From the NCBI GenBank assembly GCA_026984795.1, contig JALSRK010000013.1:1-64000 (forward strand): a stretch of DNA of 64,000 nucleotides, written 5' to 3'. The position numbers were made by a program, and so were the translations under genes. Source of the DNA: Solibacteraceae bacterium. GTDB taxonomy: Bacteria; Acidobacteriota; Terriglobia; Bryobacterales; Bryobacteraceae. The notes beneath the pieces are model-generated. The model did not search any database. It was not told the DNA's origin and worked only from the letters and a program-made list of their open reading frames with translations. Shown here piece by piece: positions 7,287 to 15,361 of this stretch. Within the stretch, counting starts at the first letter, position 1. Every line of letters starts with the position of its first letter.

Positions 7287-9215
7287 ATGTGGGCCGGTAT
7301 ACGGCAGGCGGTACGGGTGCTGGCCGGGGGTGTGGTTGCTGGCGCGGCAGTAGGGATCCTCCATACGGTAGTGGAAGCCGGCCGAAGCCACTGGATCGGC
7401 TTAGGGCTCCACCGGCTGGCCATCACGTCGCTGAAGAGCCGATCTCTTCGCTGGATCTTGATCGGCGCGGGCGTGGCGGCGGCGGTATGGCTCTGCGACC
7501 GGACTTTGGCGAAACTGGTCCGCGACGGCGGGCAGGCCGATCGGGTCTTTCGCGGACTCCTTGCCGGGATTACGAGCCTCGGGATATTCGCCTTTTGGGC
7601 GTTCCAAGTGAACTCGACGACCTTCCGGGCGGCGTGGCGGGAGTTCGAAACGGGGCCGTGGTCGCTGACGCTGCCGCGGGCCGACTGGTCGCCGCTGGTG
7701 GTCGCGGCGAACCTGGGAATTCTCCTTATTGCCCTGGCCGTTGGGGCCGGGCTCTATCACGTGGTCCGGAAGCGCCAAGACCGGCGAGGGAGTACGAAAG
7801 GCCCAAGGAACGGGGTGGATTGGGTGGTGCCGGCAGCCGCTCTCGCAGTCGCTGGTACGGTTCTGTGGCCGAGCATCATCGCTTCCCGCTCCGTGGCGGA
7901 CGGACGGCCGAACATCATCCTGATCTCAATCGACACGCTCCGCGCAGACCACCTCGGCGCGTACGGCTACCCGCGGGACACGAGCCCGAACATCGATGCT
8001 CTGGCCCGTCAGGGCGTGGTGTTCGAGAACGCTGTGGCCCAGGCGAATTGGACCCTGCCTTCGCACATGTCGCTTCTCACATCACAAGTTCCGGCCGTCC
8101 ACGGGGTGCGCACTGTGAGGCAACGCCTCGACCCGGCCAAAGTCACATTGGCCGAGATCCTCAAGAACGCCGGGTACACGACGGTCGGCATTACGGGCGG
8201 TTACAACGTAGATGCGCGGTTCGGCTTCGCACAAGGCTTCGACGAATACACGGGCGACAAGTTCTACCACCTGATGCTCGAGGAAAAGGTGAAGTACGGC
8301 CAGGGGGTGCGGCTTTCTTATTTGCTGCCTGACGTCATCGATTTGCTGTCGCGGCCGGCAGCTCGTCCCTTCTTCCTTTTCTTGCACTTCTGGGACACCC
8401 ATGCTCCGTACATGCCGCACGAAGGTTACATCGAGAGATTCCCGAGCCGGGCGGAGGAGCCCGAGGTCTTCACCCACCAGATGGTGCTGGAGCTGAGACG
8501 CCATCCGGAAAAGGCCGGCCCCGAAATGCGGGAGCGCATCGCTGCGCTCTACGACAATGAAATCCGCTACGCAGACCACTACTTGGGGGTAGTGTTCCGG
8601 ACTCTGCGGGAACGCGGCCTCCGGGAAGACACGATTGTCGTCCTGACGTCGGATCATGGAGACGAGATGCTGGAGCACGGCCTCATCGGCCACGGGGTGG
8701 GCCTTTACGAACCAGAGGTCCACGTTCCGCTGATCGTCACGTATCCGCGGAAGCTGGCGGGAAACAAGCGCATCGCAAGCGTCGCCCGTTCCATCGACAT
8801 TCCCGTGACGATTCTCGAGCTGGCCGGGGTGGAGCCGCCGGAAAAGGTGGCACGGCAGTTACAGGGCGCCGACCTGTTTGCTCCCACGAGGGAAACAAAC
8901 GGCCCGCTGCCCGCGCTCAGTGAAGGACGGGGAGCGAGCGGGTGCCAGATTGCCTTGCGGATGGCCCGGTACAAGCTGATCCGGGATAGTTGCGGCGGCA
9001 AGGGCATCTCCGAGGAACTCTACGACCTGGAATCCGACCGGGCGGAGCGCGTCAATCTCCTCGAGCAGCGACCCGACGTAGCGCTGCAGCTTCGACAAGC
9101 GCTGGCCTCGTTGACACGGCAGCACGGTGAACTGGCAGGCGCGCATCCGCCGGAACGAATCGAACTCGACGAAGAGTTCCGGAAACGGCTGCGGTCGTTA
9201 GGCTACGTCCAGTAG
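7287..9215 (+). CDS. Membrane-anchored sulfatase-family protein with atypical nucleophile site
   Basis: A 642-residue protein with about five N-terminal membrane segments (within residues 1-200) followed by an alkaline-phosphatase-fold sulfatase domain. Metal residues are visible in ISIDTLRADHLGAYGY (D216, D221) and in the late VLTSDHGDEM stretch. At the position of the sulfatase motif C-x-P-x-R it has T256-L-P-S-H260, so the formylglycine Cys/Ser and the Arg are both replaced. Thr nucleophiles are known in the same fold in phosphoethanolamine and phosphoglycerol transferases. It may therefore be a phosphotransferase, phosphodiesterase or non-canonical sulfatase. It stands alone with its own -10 box. 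Confidence 0.8.
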   Translation: MWAGIRQAVRVLAGGVVAGAAVGILHTVVEAGRSHWIGLGLHRLAITSLKSRSLRWILIGAGVAAAVWLCDRTLAKLVRDGGQADRVFRGLLAGITSLGIFAFWAFQVNSTTFRAAWREFETGPWSLTLPRADWSPLVVAANLGILLIALAVGAGLYHVVRKRQDRRGSTKGPRNGVDWVVPAAALAVAGTVLWPSIIASRSVADGRPNIILISIDTLRADHLGAYGYPRDTSPNIDALARQGVVFENAVAQANWTLPSHMSLLTSQVPAVHGVRTVRQRLDPAKVTLAEILKNAGYTTVGITGGYNVDARFGFAQGFDEYTGDKFYHLMLEEKVKYGQGVRLSYLLPDVIDLLSRPAARPFFLFLHFWDTHAPYMPHEGYIERFPSRAEEPEVFTHQMVLELRRHPEKAGPEMRERIAALYDNEIRYADHYLGVVFRTLRERGLREDTIVVLTSDHGDEMLEHGLIGHGVGLYEPEVHVPLIVTYPRKLAGNKRIASVARSIDIPVTILELAGVEPPEKVARQLQGADLFAPTRETNGPLPALSEGRGASGCQIALRMARYKLIRDSCGGKGISEELYDLESDRAERVNLLEQRPDVALQLRQALASLTRQHGELAGAHPPERIELDEEFRKRLRSLGYVQ

Positions 9216-9329
9216 CGAAGCTCCAGCCCCGGCGGGGACCGATCGCGGCGGCCTTCCACGGGCCCTCTTCCCGGAACCCGAAGAGACGAAGTCTCCGTCT
9301 CACAGTGAGAAGATAGAAGTAGCACGCCG

Positions 9330-10430
9330 ATGCGCAGACGGCTCGCCATCCTCTTTCTGGGATTTTGCCTGGCCGCCGCCGCTCAACAGATGACGGTGCG
9401 CGAGCTGGTCGAGATGGTGCGCTCGTCCATTCAACTCGGGCACAAAGACAAGGAGGTCGCCCGGTACCTGAAGCGGGTGAAGTTGACCGAGCGGCTGAGC
9501 CCGTCGGTGATCGAGGACTTGCAGGGGCTGGGCGCCGGCCCGCGGACGCTCGAGGCGCTGCGGGCGCTCGCGGCTGCTTCGGCGGGATTGCCGGAGCCGG
9601 GCAAGGTGGAACCGAGGCGGCAGCGCGCCACCATCCCTCCGCCGCCGCCCGAGGAGCAGAAGCGGATCATCGAAGAGGTCCGCCAGTACGCCCTCGGCTA
9701 CGTTCGCCAGTTGCCGGACTTCATCTGCGTGCAGGTAACCCGGCGCTACGTGGACCCGCAAGGGCTGGAGTTCTGGCACAAGCTGGATACGATCACCGCC
9801 AAGCTCACCTACTTCGAGCAGAAGGAGGACTACAAGGTCATCCTGATCAACAACCGTCCGGTGGACCTGACCATGGATCAGGTCGGCGGCTCGACCTCTA
9901 CGGGCGAGTTCGGGACGATGATGAAGGAGATCTTCGACCCGGATACCGAGACGGAGTTCCAGTGGCTGAGGTGGGGCAAGCTGCGGGGGCGCATTTGCCA
10001 CGTCTACAGCTACTTCGTGCGCAAGGACAAGTCCAAGTGGGTGATCAGCTACGAGCGGAAACTGCGTACCGTCCCGGCCTATCGCGGCCTGATCTACGTG
10101 GACCGGGACACGGAAATGGTCACCCGCATTGTGCTCGAGGCGGTGAACATCCCGCCCAGCTTCCCCGTCCAGCAGGCGCGCACGGTGCTCGACTACGACT
10201 TCGTCGAGATCGGCGGGCGGCCCTATATGCTGCCGCTCAAGTTCGAGATGCGGATGCGGCAGGGCCGGATGCTGGTGAAGAACGAAGTCGAGTTCCGCAT
10301 GTACCGGAAGTTCGGCGCCGAGGCGGTGATCAAGTTCGAGACGCCGGACGAACTGCCGGACGAGATGTTCTCGGAGCAACCTCCCTCCCAGGAGCAGGGG
10401 CAGCCGCAACAGCAACCACAGCAGCAGTAG
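9330..10430 (+). CDS. Acidobacterial-type secreted protein, function unknown
   Basis: A 366-residue protein with a signal peptide ending at LAAAAQQ. A helical region (residues 20-85) is followed by a proline stretch PPPPPEEQ near residue 107, then a conserved-looking core starting with QYALGYVRQLPDFICVQVTR and containing lipoprotein-carrier-like beta strands (YRGLIYVDRDTEMVTRI). It ends in a Gln-rich tail. I recognise the LPDFICVQVTRRY style from uncharacterised acidobacterial secreted proteins, but no function is known. The ATG at 9330 gives a clean signal peptide; no good ribosome binding site is visible. The gene downstream is convergent. Confidence 0.65.
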   Translation: MRRRLAILFLGFCLAAAAQQMTVRELVEMVRSSIQLGHKDKEVARYLKRVKLTERLSPSVIEDLQGLGAGPRTLEALRALAAASAGLPEPGKVEPRRQRATIPPPPPEEQKRIIEEVRQYALGYVRQLPDFICVQVTRRYVDPQGLEFWHKLDTITAKLTYFEQKEDYKVILINNRPVDLTMDQVGGSTSTGEFGTMMKEIFDPDTETEFQWLRWGKLRGRICHVYSYFVRKDKSKWVISYERKLRTVPAYRGLIYVDRDTEMVTRIVLEAVNIPPSFPVQQARTVLDYDFVEIGGRPYMLPLKFEMRMRQGRMLVKNEVEFRMYRKFGAEAVIKFETPDELPDEMFSEQPPSQEQGQPQQQPQQQ

Positions 10431-10461
10431 CGTTGGAGCGGAATCCCCCGGCGGACCCTCG

Positions 10462-11706
10462 TCAATAGGCGCCAAACTCGGAAGCGGCCTCGAGCATCGC
10501 CTCGAAATTTTCAGGCGGCACGTCGGCGAGGACATTGTGGACCTGACAGAAGACATAGCCGCCGCCGGGCATCCAGATCTCCAGCCGCCGCCGGACGTCG
10601 TCGCGCACCTGGTCCGGCGTGCCGCGGATGAGCACCCCCTGGGTGTCGCAGCCGCCTCCCCAGAAGGTCAGATCCCGGCCGAATTCGCGCTTGAGGCGCT
10701 CGGGCTCCATGTAGCGGGCCGAGGTCTGCACGGGGTTGAGGATCTCGACGCCCGCCTCGATGAGCGCCGGGATGAGCTGATAGATGCCGCCGCAGTTGTG
10801 CATGAACAGGTGCGCTCCGCTCAGCTCCTTGATGCGGGAGTAGATCTTCTTGTGCCGGGGCAGGAAGAGCTCGCGGTAGGCGGCGGGTGAGAGCTGGGGG
10901 CCGCTCTGCATGCCCAGGTCGTCGCCGACGACGACGATGTCGAGCAGTCCCCGGAGCGACGGCAGGAGCTTCTCGACGAATTCCAGGTGGTGGTCGGTGA
11001 GCCGGTCCAGGAAGCGGGCGTAGCGGCGCTTCTCGCCGGCCACGTAGAGATAGACGTTCTCCATGCCGAAGAGCATCTGGCTCCACTCGAACAGGTTGCA
11101 GCCGACGGCCAGTGAGACGGCGTAGCCGGCCTCGCGCAGGCGGCGGGCGGCGGAGGCGATCTCGGCGATACGGGCGTCGGTGAGCGGCTCCTCATACGGG
11201 GGCGCGGGGATGGCCGCCCAGATCACCTGGTCCATCATCGGGCCAAGCGGGCCGTCGTAGTCCAGGCCGGCCTCGGCCAGGGGCCAGACGGTCTGATCGA
11301 TGTAGAAGCCGCCGGCGGGCATGCGCCCGATGGGGACGCCGTCCTGGTTCCGGACGATGAGATCGCCGTTGGCGCGTTCCGGCTCGAACCATTTGGGGAC
11401 GAGGGCGGGGGAGCCGTCGGGCAGGGTCCAGGACTTCGTCTCTTCGGGGCGGAAGAAAGCCCGCCCGACGTCCACGGCGTCTACGCGGAACCGCTCGAGG
11501 AACCAGTCTTCGGGCTGGGCGAGTTGCTGGATCAGGTCGTAGACGAAGGTGCAGCCGCCGCTGATGTTCAGATGCCGTTTCAGGCGGTTGTAAGCGATGG
11601 CCATGCTGCCGGTGGAGCGCATGGACCCGTGGTCGATGGGTACGCGGTCCGGCTCCCGGTGAGCGATGGCGGCGAGGACGCGCTCGCGGGCGGTCATGGC
11701 AGCCAT
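10462..11706 (-). CDS. UroD/MtaA-family methyltransferase-like protein
   Basis: A 414-residue cytoplasmic TIM-barrel protein of the uroporphyrinogen decarboxylase superfamily. The start MTARERVLAAIAHREPDRVP is typical of the methyltransferase branch (MtaA/MtbA-like), not of haem-pathway HemE. It holds HNC (in FMHNCGG) and a downstream Cys in GGGCDTQ, matching the H-x-C...C zinc set used to activate a methyl-accepting thiol. In acidobacteria and planctomycetes many such paralogues sit near sugar catabolic genes, with substrates unknown. The first ATG is 11706; ATG 11697 is an alternative. A TACACT box lies nine bases upstream of the start. Confidence 0.8.
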   Translation of the reverse strand: MAAMTARERVLAAIAHREPDRVPIDHGSMRSTGSMAIAYNRLKRHLNISGGCTFVYDLIQQLAQPEDWFLERFRVDAVDVGRAFFRPEETKSWTLPDGSPALVPKWFEPERANGDLIVRNQDGVPIGRMPAGGFYIDQTVWPLAEAGLDYDGPLGPMMDQVIWAAIPAPPYEEPLTDARIAEIASAARRLREAGYAVSLAVGCNLFEWSQMLFGMENVYLYVAGEKRRYARFLDRLTDHHLEFVEKLLPSLRGLLDIVVVGDDLGMQSGPQLSPAAYRELFLPRHKKIYSRIKELSGAHLFMHNCGGIYQLIPALIEAGVEILNPVQTSARYMEPERLKREFGRDLTFWGGGCDTQGVLIRGTPDQVRDDVRRRLEIWMPGGGYVFCQVHNVLADVPPENFEAMLEAASEFGAY

Positions 11707-11713
11707 TCCGCGT

Positions 11714-11923
11714 TCAGTGTATCGCCGCGGCGATGATGATGCTGAGCGAGAGCAACACGAAGCCGGCGAAGACGGCCAGGGCGGTGTTGCGCTCCTCGAG
11801 GATCTCGCGCCGGAACGGTGCCAGGAACAGGTTGGCGAAGGGCCGGAACAGCAGGGCGAAGGCGATCAGGCCCAGGGCGAGGAAGAGGATGGCGGTGAGG
11901 AAGCTCCCGAAGTTGAAGTACAT
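11714..11923 (-). CDS. Small DUF350-type membrane protein
   Basis: A 69-residue protein starting MYFNFGSFLTAILF, with two membrane segments separated by the polar loop FRREILEERNTALAVF. This loop-plus-segment pattern is the DUF350 repeat; here a single unit is present, whereas family members often carry two. The role is unknown. ATG 11923 is preferred over the longer frame because GGAGG lies upstream and the extra N-terminal residues are proline- and arginine-rich noise. It is divergent from rpsU, with overlapping -10 boxes. Confidence 0.65.
   Translation of the reverse strand: MYFNFGSFLTAILFLALGLIAFALLFRPFANLFLAPFRREILEERNTALAVFAGFVLLSLSIIIAAAIH
11716..11721 (-). promoter_or_regulatory. -10 box TACACT for the UroD-like gene
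   Basis: On the minus strand TACACT ends nine bases before the ATG at 11706 and lies at the 3' end of the upstream DUF350 gene. No -35 match is visible. Confidence 0.35.
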
Positions 11924-11962
11924 GGCGACGCAGGCCTCCGTGCCCCGCGGCGGCGGCCGCGG

Positions 11963-11993
11963 TTGTCGATCGGCTCCGGAACCCTCTATCATA
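11963..11993. promoter_or_regulatory. Overlapping divergent promoters (DUF350 gene / rpsU)
   Basis: The block 11987-11993 reads TATCAT on the plus strand and TATGAT on the minus strand, offset by one base. On the plus strand TTGTCG (11963-11968) is 18 bases upstream and could drive rpsU with a ~95-base leader. The minus-strand box points to the DUF350 gene. Competing polymerase binding is implied. Confidence 0.45.
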
Positions 11994-12015
11994 GTGGAGA
12001 GTCGGCTCACTGCCT

Positions 12016-12031
12016 GAATTCCCCGGAATTC
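12016..12031. promoter_or_regulatory. Inverted repeat in the rpsU leader
   Basis: GAATTCC and GGAATTC form a 7-bp inverted repeat with a two-base spacer, located between the putative rpsU promoter and its start. It could be a protein operator; the short loop makes an RNA hairpin less likely. Confidence 0.35.
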
Positions 12032-12095
12032 CCTTTGAGCGTACGGAGGCGCCGCTGCGCCGCAAACTCCCGACAGAGAGGGGGTGAGAGAGAGT

Positions 12096-12293
12096 TTGGC
12101 TTACGTCATCGTCCAGGACGGCGAAACCCTGGAGAGCGCCCTGCGCCGCTTCAAGCGCAAGGTGCAGCAAGAAGACATCATCAAAGAGATCAAGCGTCAC
12201 TCCTATTACTTGAAGCCGGGCGAGAAGCGGCGTCTGAAGCAGGCGCTGGCCCGCAAAAGGAGCCGCAAGAAGCGGGCTAAAGAGATGGACTAG
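12096..12293 (+). CDS. rpsU: 30S ribosomal protein bS21
   Basis: A 65-residue basic protein, the usual length of S21, which helps base-pairing between mRNA and the 16S 3' end on the small subunit. It begins LAYVIVQDGETLESALRRF and ends in a Lys/Arg-rich tail. I place the start at TTG 12096 because GGGGTGAG lies seven bases upstream and the product then matches the family start. The GTG at 12084 would overlap that ribosome binding site. A strong terminator follows, so it is a single-gene transcript. Confidence 0.93.
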   Translation: MAYVIVQDGETLESALRRFKRKVQQEDIIKEIKRHSYYLKPGEKRRLKQALARKRSRKKRAKEMD

Positions 12294-12315
12294 CCTCCCC
12301 GGCCTGCGGGGATCG

Positions 12316-12350
12316 AACGGCGGCGTCCCGAGCGGGGCGGCGCCGTTTTT
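12316..12350 (+). terminator. Rho-independent terminator after rpsU
   Basis: A GC-rich stem (ACGGCGGCGTCCC with GGGGCGGCGCCGT, loop GAGC, one mismatch and one wobble) is followed directly by TTTTT. It lies 22 bases after the rpsU stop. Confidence 0.85.
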
Positions 12351-12566
12351 CATTTCCGGCGGACGGGAGCGCTCGGTGGCTGTCTGGCCGGTTGTCGGAT
12401 CCCCGGCAACTCAGAGAAGGCGGAAAGCGCCAGCGAGCACAGGAACAGAGCAACGGGTTTGGGCTTCACGGGCAGTCCACTCGTCCAAGAAATCGAGCAG
12501 ATGGGCTTGTCCCTTCAGACGGGCGATCGCAACAGAGGCCGCTGGTTCGAGACCCTGCCGGCGTCA

Positions 12567-12572
12567 TAGAAT
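12567..12572 (+). promoter_or_regulatory. -10 box TAGAAT for the SDR gene
   Basis: TAGAAT ends eight bases before ATG 12581, so the leader would be almost absent. The 230-base gap behind it after the rpsU terminator shows nothing else recognisable. Confidence 0.45.
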
Positions 12573-12580
12573 ATCGCTTC

Positions 12581-13339
12581 ATGGCTGAGAAACCTCTTTC
12601 CGGCAAACGCGCCCTGGTGACGGGCGCCAGCAAGGGTCTGGGGAAGGCGATCGCGGCGGCGCTGGCGGAGGCTGGGGCGCGGCTGGCGCTGGTGGCGCGG
12701 AGCCCGGAGCCGCTGAAGGCCGCCGCCGAAGAGATCCGCGCCGGAGGCGGCGAGGCCGACGCGTTTCCGGCGGACGTGGCGGTCGAGGAGCAGGTGCGCG
12801 CGCTGGCCGACACGATCATGGAGCGCTTCGGCGGGATCGACATCCTGGTGAACAACGCCGGCATCAACGTCCGCAAGCCGGTGACGGAGCTCTCCTTCGA
12901 GGAGTGGAAGCGGGTGATCGACACGAACCTGACCGGCGTCTATCTGATGTGCCATTACTTCGTGCCCCAGATGAAGGGCCGGGGCTGGGGCCGGATCCTC
13001 AACCTGACGTCGATCATGAGCTGGGTGGCGCTGCCCGGGCGCACCGCCTACGCGGCGAGCAAGGCGGGGCTGCTGGGTTTCACCCGGGCGCTGGCCCTGG
13101 AGCTGGCCGAGGACGGCATCACCTGCGTGGGCATCAGCCCGGGGCCGTTCGCCACCGAGATGAACCGGCCGCTGATCGAGAACCCCGAGGTGAACGCGCA
13201 GTTCATGGCCCGGGTGCCGCTGAAGCGCTGGGGCAAGGTGGAAGAGGTGGGCAAGCTGGCCGTCTACTTGTGCACCGAGGAGGCCGGCTTCATCACCGGC
13301 ACGGACATCCTGATCGACGGCGGCTGGACGGCCCAGTAG
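12581..13339 (+). CDS. Short-chain dehydrogenase/reductase
   Basis: A 252-residue cytoplasmic NAD(P)-dependent oxidoreductase of the classical SDR family. Visible motifs are the cofactor loop TGASKGLG, the NNAG strand, catalytic Ser in NLTSIMS, the Y-x-x-x-K pair in TAYAASKAG, and the C-terminal GTDILIDGGW. Closest in style to gluconate 5-dehydrogenase and 3-oxoacyl-ACP reductase members, but substrate cannot be fixed. The in-frame extension upstream of ATG 12581 lacks family similarity. A malate/lactate-dehydrogenase-2-type gene follows after 40 bases, suggesting a shared role in oxidising hydroxy acids or sugars. Confidence 0.9.
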   Translation: MAEKPLSGKRALVTGASKGLGKAIAAALAEAGARLALVARSPEPLKAAAEEIRAGGGEADAFPADVAVEEQVRALADTIMERFGGIDILVNNAGINVRKPVTELSFEEWKRVIDTNLTGVYLMCHYFVPQMKGRGWGRILNLTSIMSWVALPGRTAYAASKAGLLGFTRALALELAEDGITCVGISPGPFATEMNRPLIENPEVNAQFMARVPLKRWGKVEEVGKLAVYLCTEEAGFITGTDILIDGGWTAQ

Positions 13340-13379
13340 GGCGGCGGGCGGCCTGGCGGCGGACCTGGGCGAGGATCCG

Positions 13380-14426
13380 ATGACGGAAGCTTTTCGCATC
13401 CCGCACGAGCGTCTGCGCGAGATCGCGACGCGTCTGCTGGAGGCGTTGGGGGCGCCCCCGGAGAAGGCGGCGCTGGTGGCCGACTCCCTGGTGGCGGCGA
13501 ACCTGCGCGGGGTGGACTCCCACGGGGTGCACCTGCTCTCCTACTATGCCGAGCACCTGCGCCGGGGCCTGATCGATCCCGGCGCCGACGGCCGGGTGGT
13601 CTCCGAGAGCGGGGCGTGCCTGCTGTTCGATGGCGAGCACGCTTTCGGCCAATGGGTCTCGGCGCAGTGCTGCGATCACGCCGCGCGGCTGGCCCGAGAG
13701 CACGGGCTGGGGATGGCGGTCGCCCGCGACTCGAACCATTTCGGGGCGGCGGCCTACTGGGGGCAGCGGATCAGCCGCCACGGCATGATCGCCATGGTGA
13801 TGTCGAACGCCTCGCCGTCGGTTCCGCCGTGGCAAGGGCGCGAAGGGCGCATCGGGACGAACCCGATGTGCGTTTGCCTGCCGACGACGGGGCGGGGCGC
13901 GTGGCTGCTGGACATGGCCACGACGACGGTGGCCAAGAACCGGATCCTGCGGGCCGAAGCCAACAATGAGCCGAGCATTCCGCCGGGTTGGGCGATGGAC
14001 GAGGAAGGCGTGCCCACCACGGTGACGAAGAAGGCCAAGCTGCTGATGCCGTTGGGTGGCTACAAGGGCAGTGGACTCGGGCTGCTGTGCGAAATTCTCT
14101 CCGGGGTGCTGGGCGGCGGCGCCATCGGGCTGGCCCTCGGCGGCACGTACCTGTTCGACCGGCCGATGAGGACCAGCCACATGTTCCTGGCGATCGATGT
14201 GGGGCGGTTCCTGCCGCTCGAAGAGTTCCAGCGGCGGATGGAGAAGCTGGTGGCGGAGGTCAAGTCCAGCGCGCCGGCCCGGGGCTATGACGAAGTGCTG
14301 GTGGCCGGCGAGCCGGAACAGCGCATCGAAGAGGAGCGCCTGCGGAAAGGCGTTCCCGTGGATCCGGGGACATGGGAGGCGCTCGAACGGCTGGCCGGGG
14401 AGACGGGTGTCGAACTGGAGCCGTGA
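13380..14426 (+). CDS. Ldh2-family (malate/L-lactate/ureidoglycolate) dehydrogenase
   Basis: A 348-residue protein of the NAD(P)-dependent malate/L-lactate dehydrogenase 2 family, structurally unlike Rossmann dehydrogenases. Typical stretches are VDSHGVHLL near residue 46, RDSNHFGAAAYW (catalytic His region) near 117, GTNPMCVCLP, the LLDMATTTVAK block, and GYKGSGLGLLCE near 225. Members oxidise 2-hydroxy acids such as malate, L-sulfolactate, ureidoglycolate or sugar-derived hydroxy acids. Length is normal. It follows an SDR in the same direction with 40 bases between them, so the two may act in one catabolic route. Confidence 0.88.
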   Translation: MTEAFRIPHERLREIATRLLEALGAPPEKAALVADSLVAANLRGVDSHGVHLLSYYAEHLRRGLIDPGADGRVVSESGACLLFDGEHAFGQWVSAQCCDHAARLAREHGLGMAVARDSNHFGAAAYWGQRISRHGMIAMVMSNASPSVPPWQGREGRIGTNPMCVCLPTTGRGAWLLDMATTTVAKNRILRAEANNEPSIPPGWAMDEEGVPTTVTKKAKLLMPLGGYKGSGLGLLCEILSGVLGGGAIGLALGGTYLFDRPMRTSHMFLAIDVGRFLPLEEFQRRMEKLVAEVKSSAPARGYDEVLVAGEPEQRIEEERLRKGVPVDPGTWEALERLAGETGVELEP

Positions 14427-14462
14427 AGCCGTCGGCGTAGCAGCCGGGCGCCGGCCGGATGC

Positions 14463-14468
14463 TAAGAT
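14463..14468 (+). promoter_or_regulatory. -10 box TAAGAT for acylphosphatase
   Basis: TAAGAT ends nine bases before ATG 14478. There is no -35 match and no ribosome binding site in between, which suits a leaderless transcript. Confidence 0.4.
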
Positions 14469-14477
14469 TGCTGATCG

Positions 14478-14756
14478 ATGGAGAAGAAGCTGGCGCGCCG
14501 GTACTGGATCCGCGGCCTGGTGCAAGGCGTAGGGTTCCGATATTTCGTGGAGCGAGTGGCCTACGAACTCGGCGTCTCCGGCTGGGTGCGCAACCTGCCG
14601 GACGGGCGGGTGGAAGTCTACGCGGTCGGGACGCCGGAACAGTTGAAGGAGCTGGAGGGCTATCTGTGGCGGGGGCCGCGGTGGGCCGACGTGCGCGGGG
14701 TGGAGTCGCAGGAGGCGGCCGTCGAACGGGTTTCCGGTTTCCGCATCACCGGATGA
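14478..14756 (+). CDS. acyP: Acylphosphatase
   Basis: A 92-residue protein, the normal size for this enzyme, which hydrolyses carboxyl-phosphate bonds such as those of acetyl phosphate and 1,3-bisphosphoglycerate. The signature VQGVGFRYF holds the phosphate-binding loop and catalytic Arg21; GWVRNLPDGRVEV holds catalytic Asn39. The fold is a small cytoplasmic ferredoxin-like sandwich. The gene has its own -10 box and sits 83 bases ahead of apt, on the same strand. Confidence 0.95.
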   Translation: MEKKLARRYWIRGLVQGVGFRYFVERVAYELGVSGWVRNLPDGRVEVYAVGTPEQLKELEGYLWRGPRWADVRGVESQEAAVERVSGFRITG

Positions 14757-14774
14757 GCGCGCCGGGGGCGGTGT

Positions 14775-14780
14775 TAGAAT
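14775..14780 (+). promoter_or_regulatory. -10 box TAGAAT for the apt operon
   Basis: TAGAAT lies 59 bases before apt ATG 14840. Unlike the other boxes here it leaves room for a leader with a ribosome binding site (GGGAGG near 14821). It is the only promoter-like signal visible ahead of the long housekeeping operon. Confidence 0.4.
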
Positions 14781-14839
14781 CAGGGGTTCCGCGCCAGCGG
14801 CGAAGCCCGGCCGCTTGAACAGGGAGGACGCAGAAACCG

Positions 14840-15361
14840 ATGGAAGAACTCAAGAAATTGATCCGCGAGGTGCCGGACTTCCCGAAACCCGGGATCCTGT
14901 TCTATGACATCACCACGCTGCTCAAGGACCCGGAGGGCCTGCGGCGGGCGACCGAGGCGCTGAAGGAGGCGGTGGCCGGCGAGAGCTTTGACGTGGTGGC
15001 CGGCATCGAGTCCCGGGGGTTCATCTTCGCTCCGATCCTGGCGCGGGAACTCGGCAAGGGCTTCATTCCGGTGCGCAAGCCGGGCAAACTGCCGGCGGCC
15101 ACCGAGAAGGTCGAGTACGAGCTCGAGTACGGCACCGATGCGGTGGAAGTACACCGGGACGCCATCTCGAAAGGGACGCGGGTGCTGGTGGTCGATGACC
15201 TGCTGGCCACCGGAGGCACCGCCGCGGCGGTGGCGCAATTGGTCGAAAAGCTGGGCGGCGAGGTGGCGGCCTTCGCTTTCGTCATCGAACTGGACTTCTT
15301 GAAAGGCCGGGACAAGCTCACCGGCTACCGCGTTCACAGCCTTCTGCACTACCAGTCATGA
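14840..15361 (+). CDS. apt: Adenine phosphoribosyltransferase
   Basis: A 173-residue purine salvage enzyme that joins adenine to PRPP to make AMP in the cytoplasm. The N-terminal [20 protein letters not shown] and the PRPP-binding motif [13 protein letters not shown] (near residue 115) are diagnostic. Length matches bacterial Apt. GGGAGG lies upstream of the ATG. Its stop overlaps the ispE start (ATGA). PRPP synthase is encoded two genes downstream, so the operon couples PRPP supply and use. Confidence 0.97.
   Translation: MEELKKLIREVPDFPKPGILFYDITTLLKDPEGLRRATEALKEAVAGESFDVVAGIESRGFIFAPILARELGKGFIPVRKPGKLPAATEKVEYELEYGTDAVEVHRDAISKGTRVLVVDDLLATGGTAAAVAQLVEKLGGEVAAFAFVIELDFLKGRDKLTGYRVHSLLHYQS

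Noticed and set aside
10294-10430. Possible truncation of the secreted protein at its Gln-rich end
   Set aside because: The CAG/CAA run is in frame, short and ends in a normal stop; there is no sign of a missing domain.
10462-11706. Haem-pathway uroporphyrinogen decarboxylase (hemE)
   Set aside because: The H-x-C plus downstream Cys set and the start sequence fit the cobamide-dependent methyltransferase branch, and no haem genes are nearby.
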